Shown piece after piece: positions 1 through 7,632 of a stretch of 27,526 bases of DNA (positions within the stretch are counted from its first letter, which is position 1; every line of letters starts with the position of its first letter). A program made the position numbers and the translations under genes. The stretch spans positions 1 to 27,526 of the forward strand of contig JAADFP010000014.1 in the NCBI GenBank assembly GCA_013152825.1, in the 5' to 3' direction. The notes below the pieces were generated by a model. That model saw nothing but the letters and a program-made list of their open reading frames with translations. It had not been told where the DNA came from and did no database searches. The stretch is from Caldisericota bacterium (GTDB lineage: Bacteria; CAIJMQ01; JAADFP01).

Positions 1-63
1 AAAGAAGTGCTTGAATTATGTTTGGAGGAAATGGATCCCGAAACCAGGAAACCAATTCCCTGA
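1..63 (+). CDS. Possible 3' end of a truncated CDS
   Basis: Frame 1 is open from the window edge and reads KEVLELCLEEMDPETRKPIP before a TGA at 61-63. Only 20 residues are visible, so no family can be named. The last residues fall in a repeat (from about position 41) that recurs at 2857-2905, so the C-terminus may come from the repeat rather than an ancestral coding sequence. The reading is plausible (charged, helical) but could be chance. Confidence 0.3.
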   Translation, partial: KEVLELCLEEMDPETRKPIP

Positions 64-93
64 TCACCGTTTACTGTTCACTGCTCACTATTC
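41..93. repeat. Intergenic stop-rich repeat, copy 1
   Basis: The block begins with ACCAGGAAACCA and continues through TTACTGTTCACTGCTCACTA. Related copies lie at 2857-2905 and 18787-18847. Read on the minus strand the right half gives TAGTGAGCAGTGAACAGTAA, which has a stop in each of the three frames. The fdhD stop codon (TAG, 88-90) lies inside it. Confidence 0.7.
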
Positions 94-837
94 CCCAATC
101 CTCTCCCTGTGCGTATAAAGGTTGAATCTTTTCCCTCGGGCGAATCCGATAAGAGTAATTCCATAGAACTCGGCAAATTTTATTCCCAGGGCTGTGGGAG
201 CTGAGCGGGAAATAACTATGGGGATATTAACCCGGGCAATTTTTGAGACCATTTCAGAGCTTATCCTTCCAGAGGTCAGAAGTATTTTATCAGACGTACT
301 AATCCCTTTGCTCATGGCTTCGCCTATAATCTTATCCACGGCATTGTGCCGTCCAATATCCTCGTGGAATAGAATTATTTCTTCCCTATCGGATAAGGCA
401 GAAGCATGCACCCCTCCGGTACGCTGAAAATTCACGGAGAGATTCTCCAGTTCTTTTATCAAGTAAAGTATTTTTTCTGGAGAGAGAGTAAAAAAGGGAG
501 CTTTTATTTCTTCAATCTTGGGAGCGGTGGAAAACAGATTTCCACAGCCAGAACTTCTTATCCATTGCTTATGGGTAAGTAAGACATCTTCTCTTAGTTC
601 TAAATGACCGCAACCATTCTCTATTTTTAACGATTTTACTTCTGTTATGTTTTTTATAAAGCCTTCAGAAAAGAGAAACCCTAAAATCAAGTATTCCAGG
701 TTTTCCGGGCTACATAAGATGGAAATGAATTCTTTCCCATTTACATATACTTTTAAAAGCTCCTCGGCTACAACTTCATCGGATTTTTTAATTCTTTTCC
801 CGGCTTTAAATACTTCTATCTCTACTTTATTTCGCAC
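88..837 (-). CDS. fdhD: Formate dehydrogenase accessory sulfurtransferase FdhD
   Basis: FdhD transfers sulfur from a cysteine desulfurase to the molybdenum or tungsten cofactor of formate dehydrogenase and acts in the cytoplasm. The 249 residues match family length. Diagnostic stretches are RTGGVHASAL, EDIGRHNAVDKIIG, and a C-terminal block with SGRISSEMVSKIARV and SRSAPTALGIKFAEFYG. The E. coli protein uses a CxxC pair; here the equivalent SSGCGNLF loop (about residues 95-102) has one cysteine, C98. The start is a GTG with no good Shine-Dalgarno, 19 bp after the upstream glycosyltransferase stop, so co-transcription is likely. No formate dehydrogenase gene lies in the window. The stop codon comes from the adjacent repeat. 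Family assignment is firm; loss of one cysteine does not by itself imply loss of activity. Confidence 0.95.
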   Translation of the reverse strand: MRNKVEIEVFKAGKRIKKSDEVVAEELLKVYVNGKEFISILCSPENLEYLILGFLFSEGFIKNITEVKSLKIENGCGHLELREDVLLTHKQWIRSSGCGNLFSTAPKIEEIKAPFFTLSPEKILYLIKELENLSVNFQRTGGVHASALSDREEIILFHEDIGRHNAVDKIIGEAMSKGISTSDKILLTSGRISSEMVSKIARVNIPIVISRSAPTALGIKFAEFYGITLIGFARGKRFNLYTHRERIGE

Positions 838-856
838 GGTTTTTATTTTACGATAA

Positions 857-2038
857 TTATAGTATTTTTCCTATTCGCTGGTTAAGTGCAACACTTTCCC
901 GGAAAACTTTTTTAATCTCTCCTGCCTTTTCCTGGTAGGAGGGAGAAAGAAAAATTTTTTCTATGTTCTTCTTTATCTTTTCTTTCCGGAATGCTTTTTT
1001 ACCCAATCTTATTCCCATGCCTTTTCTTCTTATTATCTCCAGATTAAATTCCTGTTCAATCTGCATACCTACCCCCAGAAAAGGTTTTCCTGCCCAGCAA
1101 GCCCAGCGGACGGTGTTTCTCCCACCATGTATCAAAAGTAAATCGACTTTTTCCACCAGGAGAGGAGAAAAAGAGGATATTATTGCAAGATTATCTCTAG
1201 GCGGGAAGAAAGAAGCTTTATCTTCCGGGATAACCATTATGGCAGGGTGTCCCATTTCCCGTAATGCCCGGTAAGCTTCTTTTAGATATTGCAGGGAGGT
1301 AGAAGAACCCATGCTGCATAAGATGCGAGGAGGGGAAGAATCGAGTATTCTTTCTGCTTCCGGAGGGATACTTTCTTTTTCTTCCAGGCATAAAAGGGGC
1401 CCTATGTAAAAGTATTCTGTGCCTGTTTCCGGATAGAAACGTTCCATCCGGGAAAAATTCACCCCTATAATCTGGGGGGAATCTGTTATCAGGGTGATAT
1501 CTCCCGAGGTAACTTCCAGGGTATTCCTGAATCCTTTCAGCCCGAGTTTTTTAGCGACCTGATTGAGAGGGTGAAGAGGATAAGGAAAATAGCGAGAAAT
1601 GAAAAATAGTTTCCCGGGAAAATTTTGCTTTAAGCCTGGGTATGTCCATACCCCGGCTACTACTGAGAGAAGGGGGATTCCGGATAACCTTGCAGAAAGC
1701 GGAGTAGTAAATTGAAAAAAGGAGATAAGTTTATCTATGCCTTCCTTTTCAAAGGCTTTTACCTCTGCCTTGACCATGTTTTCTATTTTATGCGAAGAAA
1801 TCAGGGGTTGGAATATAGGGAATTCATTAATATGAAAAGATATAATTCTTTCATTTTCTTCCGGAGTGAGTTCAGGATGAACCCGCACCAGGGGGAATTC
1901 TTTTAATAAATTTTCGTATTTACCCCCATGAGAGAAGAAGACTACCTGGTGTCCCAGTTTTTGAATAATCTTTCCCAGTTCTATGGCAGGTTTTACCTCT
2001 CCCAGGAAAGAAAAAAAGGGGAATATACCTACTTTCAT
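857..2038 (-). CDS. GT-B fold glycosyltransferase (UDP-glycosyltransferase/MurG-like)
   Basis: This 393-residue protein has the architecture of a GT1/GT28-type GT-B glycosyltransferase. The N-terminal acceptor domain starts MKVGIFPFFSFLGEVKPAIELG, with the small-residue loop after the first strand. The C-terminal donor domain has PRILCSMGSSTS (about 237-248) and the nucleotide-sugar motif LLLIHGGRNTV (about 301-310), followed by GVGMQIEQEFN, comparable to the HGG...DQ signature of macrolide and sterol glycosyltransferases. It probably adds a sugar to a lipid or small-molecule acceptor; the substrate is not readable. Its ATG overlaps the stop of the upstream methyltransferase by 4 bp (ATGA), indicating translational coupling. 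Together the two genes suggest a glycosylated and methylated lipid or metabolite. Confidence 0.82.
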   Translation of the reverse strand: MKVGIFPFFSFLGEVKPAIELGKIIQKLGHQVVFFSHGGKYENLLKEFPLVRVHPELTPEENERIISFHINEFPIFQPLISSHKIENMVKAEVKAFEKEGIDKLISFFQFTTPLSARLSGIPLLSVVAGVWTYPGLKQNFPGKLFFISRYFPYPLHPLNQVAKKLGLKGFRNTLEVTSGDITLITDSPQIIGVNFSRMERFYPETGTEYFYIGPLLCLEEKESIPPEAERILDSSPPRILCSMGSSTSLQYLKEAYRALREMGHPAIMVIPEDKASFFPPRDNLAIISSFSPLLVEKVDLLLIHGGRNTVRWACWAGKPFLGVGMQIEQEFNLEIIRRKGMGIRLGKKAFRKEKIKKNIEKIFLSPSYQEKAGEIKKVFRESVALNQRIGKIL

Positions 2039-2724
2039 TTTCTTAACTTTACCAGAAAGTTATATCGGGTATGTACCCTTCCCCCCAGATAGAGATTTTT
2101 AACCTCCTTTTCTATCTTAAATCCCTCCTGGGAGAACAGTTCTCTCCATTGTTTTGTTTTCTTGAAATGCAAAGAAGTAGGAGAAGCAAAGGCAAAATTG
2201 AAAAGAATATCTCCTGCGCTAAGCAACAGGTAAGAAAGAAAAGAAAAATAAGGGTGTTCCAGAACTATAACCCACTTCCCTACTCTTTTGCATTCCTTTA
2301 GTAGTCTGGGGATATCTTCTGCATGATGAAGCACATCTATAAGTAGAATACCATCAAAAGCGTTGTCCTGGAAAGGGATTCTCTTTCCGTCATAGACAAT
2401 AAGGGGGATACGGCAATTTATCGGTTTTCTCACTTCCAGCCCTACGATTTCCAGGGATGGGGCAAGGTTTTTTAAATAATAGGAGACTTCTCCTCCACCG
2501 CAACCTACATCCAGCAATCGGACATTCTTTGGCAGGAGGGGAATTAAAGCCTGGGCTTTTCTCAGGTTATAACCAGGAAGTAGATATTTTTCCAGAAAAA
2601 GTCGGAAAGGAAGCAGAAAAAATTTCCTGCCAGTGTTTAGTTGCTCCAGTATTATATTGAGTCGAGTTGTCAATCCTGCCTCCCGAGATATATAGAAATC
2701 ATACTTACTTCCTGAATTCTCCAC
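2035..2724 (-). CDS. Class I SAM-dependent methyltransferase
   Basis: The 229-residue protein carries the SAM-binding motif I LLDVGCGGGEVSYYL (about 70-84), a motif II acidic residue in the EIVGLEV strand, and the Methyltransf_11-style segment FDGILLIDVLHHAEDIPRLLKE. The substrate is unknown. The N-terminal 65 residues are helical and basic; a hydrophobic stretch (YFSFLSYLLLSAGDILFNFAF, about 155-176) could form a membrane-associated lid, as in lipid or quinone methyltransferases, but this is inference. The start is GTG at 2724; the closer ATG-looking triplet is out of frame. The 3' end overlaps the glycosyltransferase start by 4 bp. Confidence 0.82.
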   Translation of the reverse strand: MENSGSKYDFYISREAGLTTRLNIILEQLNTGRKFFLLPFRLFLEKYLLPGYNLRKAQALIPLLPKNVRLLDVGCGGGEVSYYLKNLAPSLEIVGLEVRKPINCRIPLIVYDGKRIPFQDNAFDGILLIDVLHHAEDIPRLLKECKRVGKWVIVLEHPYFSFLSYLLLSAGDILFNFAFASPTSLHFKKTKQWRELFSQEGFKIEKEVKNLYLGGRVHTRYNFLVKLRK

Positions 2725-2905
2725 CTCTCAGGGCAAAGTTCCTACTATCTACTCCTACTCGCTGTTTACTCGCCTGCTCCCGGAGGGCGGGCAGGCTCGG
2801 GACAGGCTCTAAACAACTCTCAAATATCAAATTCTAACACCCCAAACTTCCCCGGGTAACCAGGAAACCAGAGTACACAATTACTGTTCACTACTTACTA
2901 TCCAC
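2725..2905. repeat. Spacer with GC-rich palindrome and stop-rich repeat copy 2
   Basis: The spacer between the SGNH gene and the methyltransferase holds an inverted repeat GCCTGC (2772-2777) / GCAGGC (2791-2796), a CTCTAAAC word tract near 2808-2822, and a second copy of the ACCAGGAAACCA...TTACTGTTCACT element (2857-2905). The last 25 bp of that element lie inside the 3' end of the SGNH gene and encode its final residues and stop. Confidence 0.65.
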
Positions 2906-3960
2906 TCCTCTTTCGCCAGCCATCGAGCCATTTCCCGGCTAAACTTTACTGCCCCTTTTTTATTCAGATGATTGGCATCGTAAAACTCGCTTTCCTTGAA
3001 TCTGAATTCTTTACCTGCTTCCAGTACAGTATATCCCCTGCTCCTCAGGAAAGGTTTCACCTCCTCCTGGAAAAAGGTATAGAGGGATGGGTCCTCACTA
3101 AGTACTTTCTCCTCGGCTTCCTTCTGTACAGGCATCTCTATAAATAAAACTTTTAGCTGCTCCCTTTCTGCCAGACGGATAATTTTAAGGAAATTTTTCC
3201 ATTCTCTTTCCTGGTTGGAGGGATGAGGGAAAAGTTTCCTATCTATAAGGTCTATTCCTTTCCATTTTTCTTCCAGTTGCCCAATAGCTGCTACCCATCC
3301 CCTGCCCATGGGGTGAAAATCTTTTATCAGGAAGTTAGCGGGAGATTCCCATTCCTGCAGAGTATTAGATTTGATAAGTTTGCCTAGCAATCTGCACCAC
3401 CTGAGAATGTATCCCCGCAGGATATCCCTTTTTCTATAAGAGATAAAAAAGCTTCTGGTTAGCATATGGAAATCATGGTAGGTAAAAGACCAGGAAGCTT
3501 TTTCTAATAGGTTTCCCTTCTCCTCAATATAAGGGCAATAAGGATAGTAAAACTGGAAAGGAGAGATTTCAATTATCAAGAGTGGTATGGCTTTTATTTC
3601 TTCTACATGGTCATTCAATATAGTATAAATATCGCGGTATGACTCTGCCGGAAGGCTAAAATTAAGCAATGTTTCGGGAGGAAGCGATAATTCTTTCGCT
3701 ATTGTCTGGGGAGATATTCCAGTAAGAGTACGAGAAGTCCCCAGAACAAGGATCTTAAGATTTTTATTGATTTGCGGTTCCAGGTAGTTCAGCCTGCTGT
3801 GGATGAATTTTTTGTATACTATGTTCTGGTAGAGAGGCTCCTTCATTTCGTATGGATAAGGAACCAGGTCAACCTGGGAAATTACCAGCCGGTCAATGGC
3901 AAAGAACAAAGCCAGAAAAGCCAGAAAATAGAATAGTCTTTTAAAATTGGAAGTATACAA
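2881..3960 (-). CDS. Membrane-anchored SGNH/AlgX-DltD-like protein, MBOAT partner
   Basis: The 359-residue protein has one N-terminal transmembrane anchor (about residues 8-27) and an extracytoplasmic domain. An SGNH-type nucleophile block ILVLGTSRTLTG (Ser76) and a C-terminal block FYDANHLNKKG (Asp328, His331) resemble the Ser and Asp-x-x-His positions of the SGNH hydrolase fold. Proteins of this kind pair with MBOAT acyltransferases (AlgX/AlgJ with AlgI, DltD with DltB) and complete transfer of acyl groups onto exported polysaccharide. The upstream MBOAT gene overlaps it by 20 bp. The start is an unusual TTG, supported by GGAGG 8 nt upstream. The C-terminal WIVSSEQ and the TAA are encoded by an intergenic repeat, so the tail is probably not conserved. 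Activity on a particular glycan is inferred only. Confidence 0.78.
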   Translation of the reverse strand: MYTSNFKRLFYFLAFLALFFAIDRLVISQVDLVPYPYEMKEPLYQNIVYKKFIHSRLNYLEPQINKNLKILVLGTSRTLTGISPQTIAKELSLPPETLLNFSLPAESYRDIYTILNDHVEEIKAIPLLIIEISPFQFYYPYCPYIEEKGNLLEKASWSFTYHDFHMLTRSFFISYRKRDILRGYILRWCRLLGKLIKSNTLQEWESPANFLIKDFHPMGRGWVAAIGQLEEKWKGIDLIDRKLFPHPSNQEREWKNFLKIIRLAEREQLKVLFIEMPVQKEAEEKVLSEDPSLYTFFQEEVKPFLRSRGYTVLEAGKEFRFKESEFYDANHLNKKGAVKFSREMARWLAKEEWIVSSEQ

Positions 3961-5356
3961 ATTCCTTACCTCCGGTTACCCCAAAGGATATAATCATAAA
4001 GGCCAGAATTAAGTAAAAGAGCCCACGCCACCCGGGTGAGAGATGTAACACCAAATCCAGGTCACCTTTTTTAAATTGTATTATCTCTATTACTATAAGA
4101 AACCAGGAGAAAAAGAAGAATTGTCCCAGCCAGTATATAGAAAGAGGGGTAATTTGGAAATTACCAAAAAGAGAAGAGGATAGTGAAATTATCTGGTTCA
4201 AAGAGGTACTGCGAAATAGTAAGTAGCCAAAAGTAACCAGATGGAAGGTAACCACTGTACTGAGAACCCCGGTGAACCTATTGGCCTGGTTTTTTATCCC
4301 GTCTGGCTTAAAGATTAGCCTATACACCACCAAAAGGATTCCCCAGTAAAATCCCCAGAGGACGAAATTCCATCCCGCTCCATGCCATAACCCTCCCAGA
4401 AGCATGGTGAGCAGGATGTTTCTGTAAGTGATGATTTTGCCTCTCCGGTTGCCTCCCAGGGATATATACAGGTAATCTCTTAACCACGTGGATAGGCTTA
4501 TGTGCCATCTTCGCCAGAATTCTCTTAGATTACGGGCAAAATAGGGAAGGTTGAAGTTGAGCATGATGTCAAATCCCATCAATCTTCCCAGCCCCCGTGC
4601 AATATCCGAGTACCCGGAGAAATCCCCATAAACCTGCAGGGCAAAGGCATAAAGTGAAACGAGTATTTCACTCCCATAAAACGTAGCATGGCCGGCAAAT
4701 ACTTTGTCTACTATGCGGGAGAGGTTATCTGCTACTACTACCTTTTTATAAAGCCCCCAGGTTATCAGGTAGATACCCTCCCTCAAGAAGCGGGGAGTAA
4801 TCTGGCGGGGATTGAGAATTTGGGGTAGTAAGTGGCGTGCCCTTTCAATAGGCCCTGCTACTAATTGCGGGAAGAAGGAGACAAAAAGTGCAAAGTTCAA
4901 AAAATCCCGGGTAGGACTCATTTTGCCCCGGTAAATATCAATTGTGTAACTCATGGTCTGGAAAGTATAAAAAGAAATCCCTATGGGTAGAGCAATTCTC
5001 AGGAAATAATCAGGAGCGGGTAATCCCATTCTCTGGAGGAGCCAGGCAGTACTCTCTACAAAGAAATTAAAATACTTGAAAAACCCAAGTATGGTGAGAT
5101 TTCCTACCACGCTTAAAATAAGGAATTTCTTTCCTGCCTGTTGCGTGGGAGAATGGTGGATTCTCAAGCCGCAGAAGTAATCCAGGATAGTAGAAGTTAG
5201 AAGAAGGGCAAGGAACCTCCAGTCCCAGTATCCGTAAAAAAAGTAGCTGGCTATAAGCAGTAGAATATTTTGCGCGCGCAGGTGTTTGCGAAAGAGAATG
5301 TATAATAAGTAAACCAGGGAAAAGAAAGCCCAGAATACTAAGGTATTAAAAAGCAT
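3941..5356 (-). CDS. MBOAT family O-acyltransferase (AlgI/DltB-like)
   Basis: This 471-residue polytopic membrane protein starts MLFNTLVFWAFFSLVYLLY and carries the family signatures: SYFFYGYWDWRFLALLL, GISFYTFQTMSYTIDIYRG, FFPQLVAGPIERARHLLPQ, QVYGDFSGYSDIARGLGRLMG and WRRWHISLSTWLRDYLY. The catalytic histidine is in LLGGLWHGAGWNFVLWG (His325). Such enzymes move an acyl group, commonly acetyl, across the membrane onto an extracellular polymer. Its ATG shares one base with the stop of the broken nucleosidase gene upstream (TGATG), so translation was probably coupled to that reading frame. That coupling would be disturbed by the upstream frameshift unless ribosomes reinitiate. The downstream SGNH-like protein is the likely acyl-transfer partner. 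Confidence 0.93.
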   Translation of the reverse strand: MLFNTLVFWAFFSLVYLLYILFRKHLRAQNILLLIASYFFYGYWDWRFLALLLTSTILDYFCGLRIHHSPTQQAGKKFLILSVVGNLTILGFFKYFNFFVESTAWLLQRMGLPAPDYFLRIALPIGISFYTFQTMSYTIDIYRGKMSPTRDFLNFALFVSFFPQLVAGPIERARHLLPQILNPRQITPRFLREGIYLITWGLYKKVVVADNLSRIVDKVFAGHATFYGSEILVSLYAFALQVYGDFSGYSDIARGLGRLMGFDIMLNFNLPYFARNLREFWRRWHISLSTWLRDYLYISLGGNRRGKIITYRNILLTMLLGGLWHGAGWNFVLWGFYWGILLVVYRLIFKPDGIKNQANRFTGVLSTVVTFHLVTFGYLLFRSTSLNQIISLSSSLFGNFQITPLSIYWLGQFFFFSWFLIVIEIIQFKKGDLDLVLHLSPGWRGLFYLILAFMIISFGVTGGKEFVYFQF

Positions 5357-5990
5357 CAGGTATAGAAGTAATTCTCAAAGAAAAGAGAAATAGGCGCAAG
5401 TACCTGTTTCCTGCTTCTTCCCAGCCGCCACACTAATTTCAGCAGGTAAAAGGGAAGGAAAAACTTGCTGTGGCAGGTAATGTTATCACTTACTACTTTC
5501 ACCAGCACTGTGGGAATCTTTCTTGCCTGGCAGATTTTCATCACCCAGAAAGATTCCATGTCATGTCCACAAAGGGCGGGTATTCCTTTTTTCTCAATAA
5601 TTCCAGCCTATCCACGCATTCTATCTCTTCTTTCATCCAGGGAGAAGGAAAGTCTTTTAGTAATCTCTCCATTTCTCTTGCATAACCCTCTTCTATTTCT
5701 AATCTTTCATTGCCGTAAATGATAGCCTTTCCTAAGACCAGGATGCCTGGAGGAAACTTCTCCAGCCTGGATCCGCAGAACCCGGATAAAATCACGTTGC
5801 GGGGTGAAAATTTATCCAGTATAGGAGGTAGTTTTTTTACTATGTTGGTTTTACCCACGCCGGAAAGGAAAAGTAGTACCTTTCCTTTCGCAGTTTCTCG
5901 CAGCGAAAAAGGGGTAAATGGGGAAAGAAGGAAAAAAGGAGGCGTTTCCCAGCGGGAAGGGATAATAATGAGATAATCAACTTCCCTCAT
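5356..5990 (-). pseudogene. Purine nucleosidase/phosphorylase superfamily protein, frameshifted
   Basis: Two overlapping frames together give one protein of the MTAN/futalosine-hydrolase/hopanoid-associated phosphorylase superfamily. The first part, from ATG 5990 (MREVDYLIIIPSRWE), includes LFLSGVGKTN, ILSGFCGSRL and GILVLGKAIIYG. It reads PPFVDM and then runs into TWNLSG and a stop at 5541. The second frame continues MESFWVMK...VKVVSDN to a stop at 5356. The family catalytic Glu (VDMES) and Asp (VSDN) both sit in the second part. The cause is visible: ATGTC occurs twice in tandem at 5558-5567, and removing one copy restores VDMESFWV exactly. The motifs are intact on both sides, so the event is recent or a sequence error. 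The gene overlaps the hydrolase upstream and abuts the MBOAT start. Substrate is not determinable. Confidence 0.82.
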
Positions 5991-7119
5991 TACTTTTCTT
6001 TGTTCCCAACTCAGCTTCAAAAATAAATAAGCGTGGATCCGAGTGGGTTAATATCTTCTCTGCTGTATAATCATCCATCAGGTAGCGTCGAAAGAAGGCA
6101 ACACAGTACTTGTTCACCACACCCGTTACCGGGTCTTTTGCTCGCACCTCCCGCGTGGAGAAGGATTTCCCCATTTTGATATTAAATGTTCCAGCCCCAC
6201 CAAAGTTGAGGTGTTTTGCACCCTTTACCCCCAATAGAAACTTGGGGGGATTGGCCAGCATGTACTCCTGCTTCATTCCTGCAGTCTTCCGGGGGCTGTT
6301 GGGATCAAGTAAAACCATGGTTTCTTCTTCTCCAAACACAATCATCACCGGTATTTTTAGTTTCGAGATACCTATGCCCCAGCGGGATTTTCCAGGATTC
6401 CCGGCAATGGGGATAGCAGCCTTGATTCTCTTATCGTGATACCAGGGGATGCTTCCTGAAACTGCCAGAGTAGTCCATGCTCCAAACGATACTCCCATCA
6501 TGCCAATTTTTTCTGGCAGCATGGTCTGGTAAAAAGGACTTTGCGGATCAGCATTTAACTTGAGCAGGTAATCTATGGTGGCAGATATTTCAACTGGCCG
6601 GTGTTTGTATTTCATTGCCTGCCTGTCACCCTGGAAGACTCTCTTGCTTCCCCGGTGTGCCCACTTGAGCCAATCTATCACCTTGGCATCAACCTTTCTA
6701 TCCGAACGTGAAGCAATAAACTCATCATTATGGTCAGGACCGGCAGCAACAAAGCCTGACGAGGCTAATTCTTCCGCGTAAACTGCCAATGAAGTGGCGG
6801 AGACACCTGCGCCGTGCGATAAGATTATAAGAGGAAATGGCCATTTCAAGGGAGGGGCATCTTTCGCTACATCTGCGGCAAACTCTCTGCCTACTGAGAA
6901 GTATTTCATGGAAGAGGGGTTTTTGTCGGTAGGATACCAGATGGCGATGGTTAGTGGTTCTTTTCCGGGACGTGGTGCCTTGAGAATCCGAAAGCCCACA
7001 TGGTAACGCGCTTTTGTATGGTCTCCTTTCTCCCCGCCAATACTACTGGAATAGAACCCAGATACCAAGAGGAGCGCAACAAATAGTCGGCCCAATACTC
7101 TATTATTAAACATAGCCAT
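5977..7119 (-). CDS. Secreted alpha/beta hydrolase (dienelactone hydrolase/PAF-acetylhydrolase-like)
   Basis: The 380-residue protein begins with a hydrophobic signal-like segment (FVALLLVSGFYSSSIGG, about 13-29). The hydrolase core has the oxyanion loop LIILSHGAG (about 98-105), the nucleophile elbow GMMGVSFGAW (Ser211), an acidic-residue strand VMIVFGEEETM, and a late GAKHLNFGG that supplies the catalytic His. The early segment GFRILKAPRPGKEPLTIAIWYPT is typical of predicted dienelactone hydrolase or platelet-activating-factor acetylhydrolase-like enzymes. It probably cleaves an ester outside the cytoplasm; the substrate is unknown. There is no clear Shine-Dalgarno at 7119, and ATG at 7113 is an alternative. 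The 3' end overlaps the nucleosidase start by 14 bp. Its long 5' spacer suggests its own promoter. Confidence 0.85.
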   Translation of the reverse strand: MAMFNNRVLGRLFVALLLVSGFYSSSIGGEKGDHTKARYHVGFRILKAPRPGKEPLTIAIWYPTDKNPSSMKYFSVGREFAADVAKDAPPLKWPFPLIILSHGAGVSATSLAVYAEELASSGFVAAGPDHNDEFIASRSDRKVDAKVIDWLKWAHRGSKRVFQGDRQAMKYKHRPVEISATIDYLLKLNADPQSPFYQTMLPEKIGMMGVSFGAWTTLAVSGSIPWYHDKRIKAAIPIAGNPGKSRWGIGISKLKIPVMIVFGEEETMVLLDPNSPRKTAGMKQEYMLANPPKFLLGVKGAKHLNFGGAGTFNIKMGKSFSTREVRAKDPVTGVVNKYCVAFFRRYLMDDYTAEKILTHSDPRLFIFEAELGTKKSNEGS

Positions 7120-7632
7120 GGAATAATCTTAGCTTCTTCCCACCTGCTGTCATTGGCAAATTTCCACCTGCTGTCTTTCGGGTAAGCGTTCTGCCATGAC
7201 ATCTTCCTTCACTGGCTCGACAGGGAGACACTGCAAGATTCTGTAAAAGAGTATAAGGGAATTATCCCTTTTTTTCAAGCAAATGTAGGTCTCCATCTAT
7301 TAGATCAAAGATAGTTCTTTCTCCAACTACTAAATTTTCTGCTCACTCACTCATTACGTCAATCGGCTGCGGTTGATTAGCGCGAAACGTTATACGTTAG
7401 TCGTCCACCGTCTTCCCCCCTCATAACCCGCGATAGTTAAAAACTAATTTTCCTGACTAGTAACCACTGGACTCCTTATTAACTTACTCCCTCAATTTAT
7501 AGCCTTTTATCTTTCTGAACTTAGGCAGTGAATTATGACTACCGATTACCAGAAGAGCCCGGATTCATTCTCGGTTGAACGGCGGTTCCTTGCGGGTAAA
7601 GGTTTGGTAAAAATGTTAGCACGGGGGGCCAT
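7120..7632. other. Gene-free spacer between two minus-strand genes
   Basis: No credible coding sequence was found in this 513-bp spacer. It holds a short hairpin AAGGGA (7255-7260)/TCCCTT (7265-7270) followed by five Ts on the plus strand, which is terminator-like but has no plus-strand gene to serve. It also holds the 55-bp dispersed repeat at 7357-7411 and ACTCACT-type words near 7341-7353. The rest shows no structure I can name and probably includes the promoter of the hydrolase gene. Confidence 0.6.
7357..7411. repeat. 55-bp dispersed intergenic repeat, copy 1
   Basis: This block matches 12610-12664 at 49 of 55 positions by hand alignment. Its core has the inverted repeat AACGT-TAT-ACGTT; the second copy has the same arms with CAT as the loop. 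Both copies are in gene-free spacers and in the same orientation. Confidence 0.8.

Noticed and set aside
7255..7275. Plus-strand intrinsic terminator
   Set aside because: The hairpin and T-tract exist, but no plus-strand gene lies upstream and the stem is only 6 bp; left as an unassigned hairpin.
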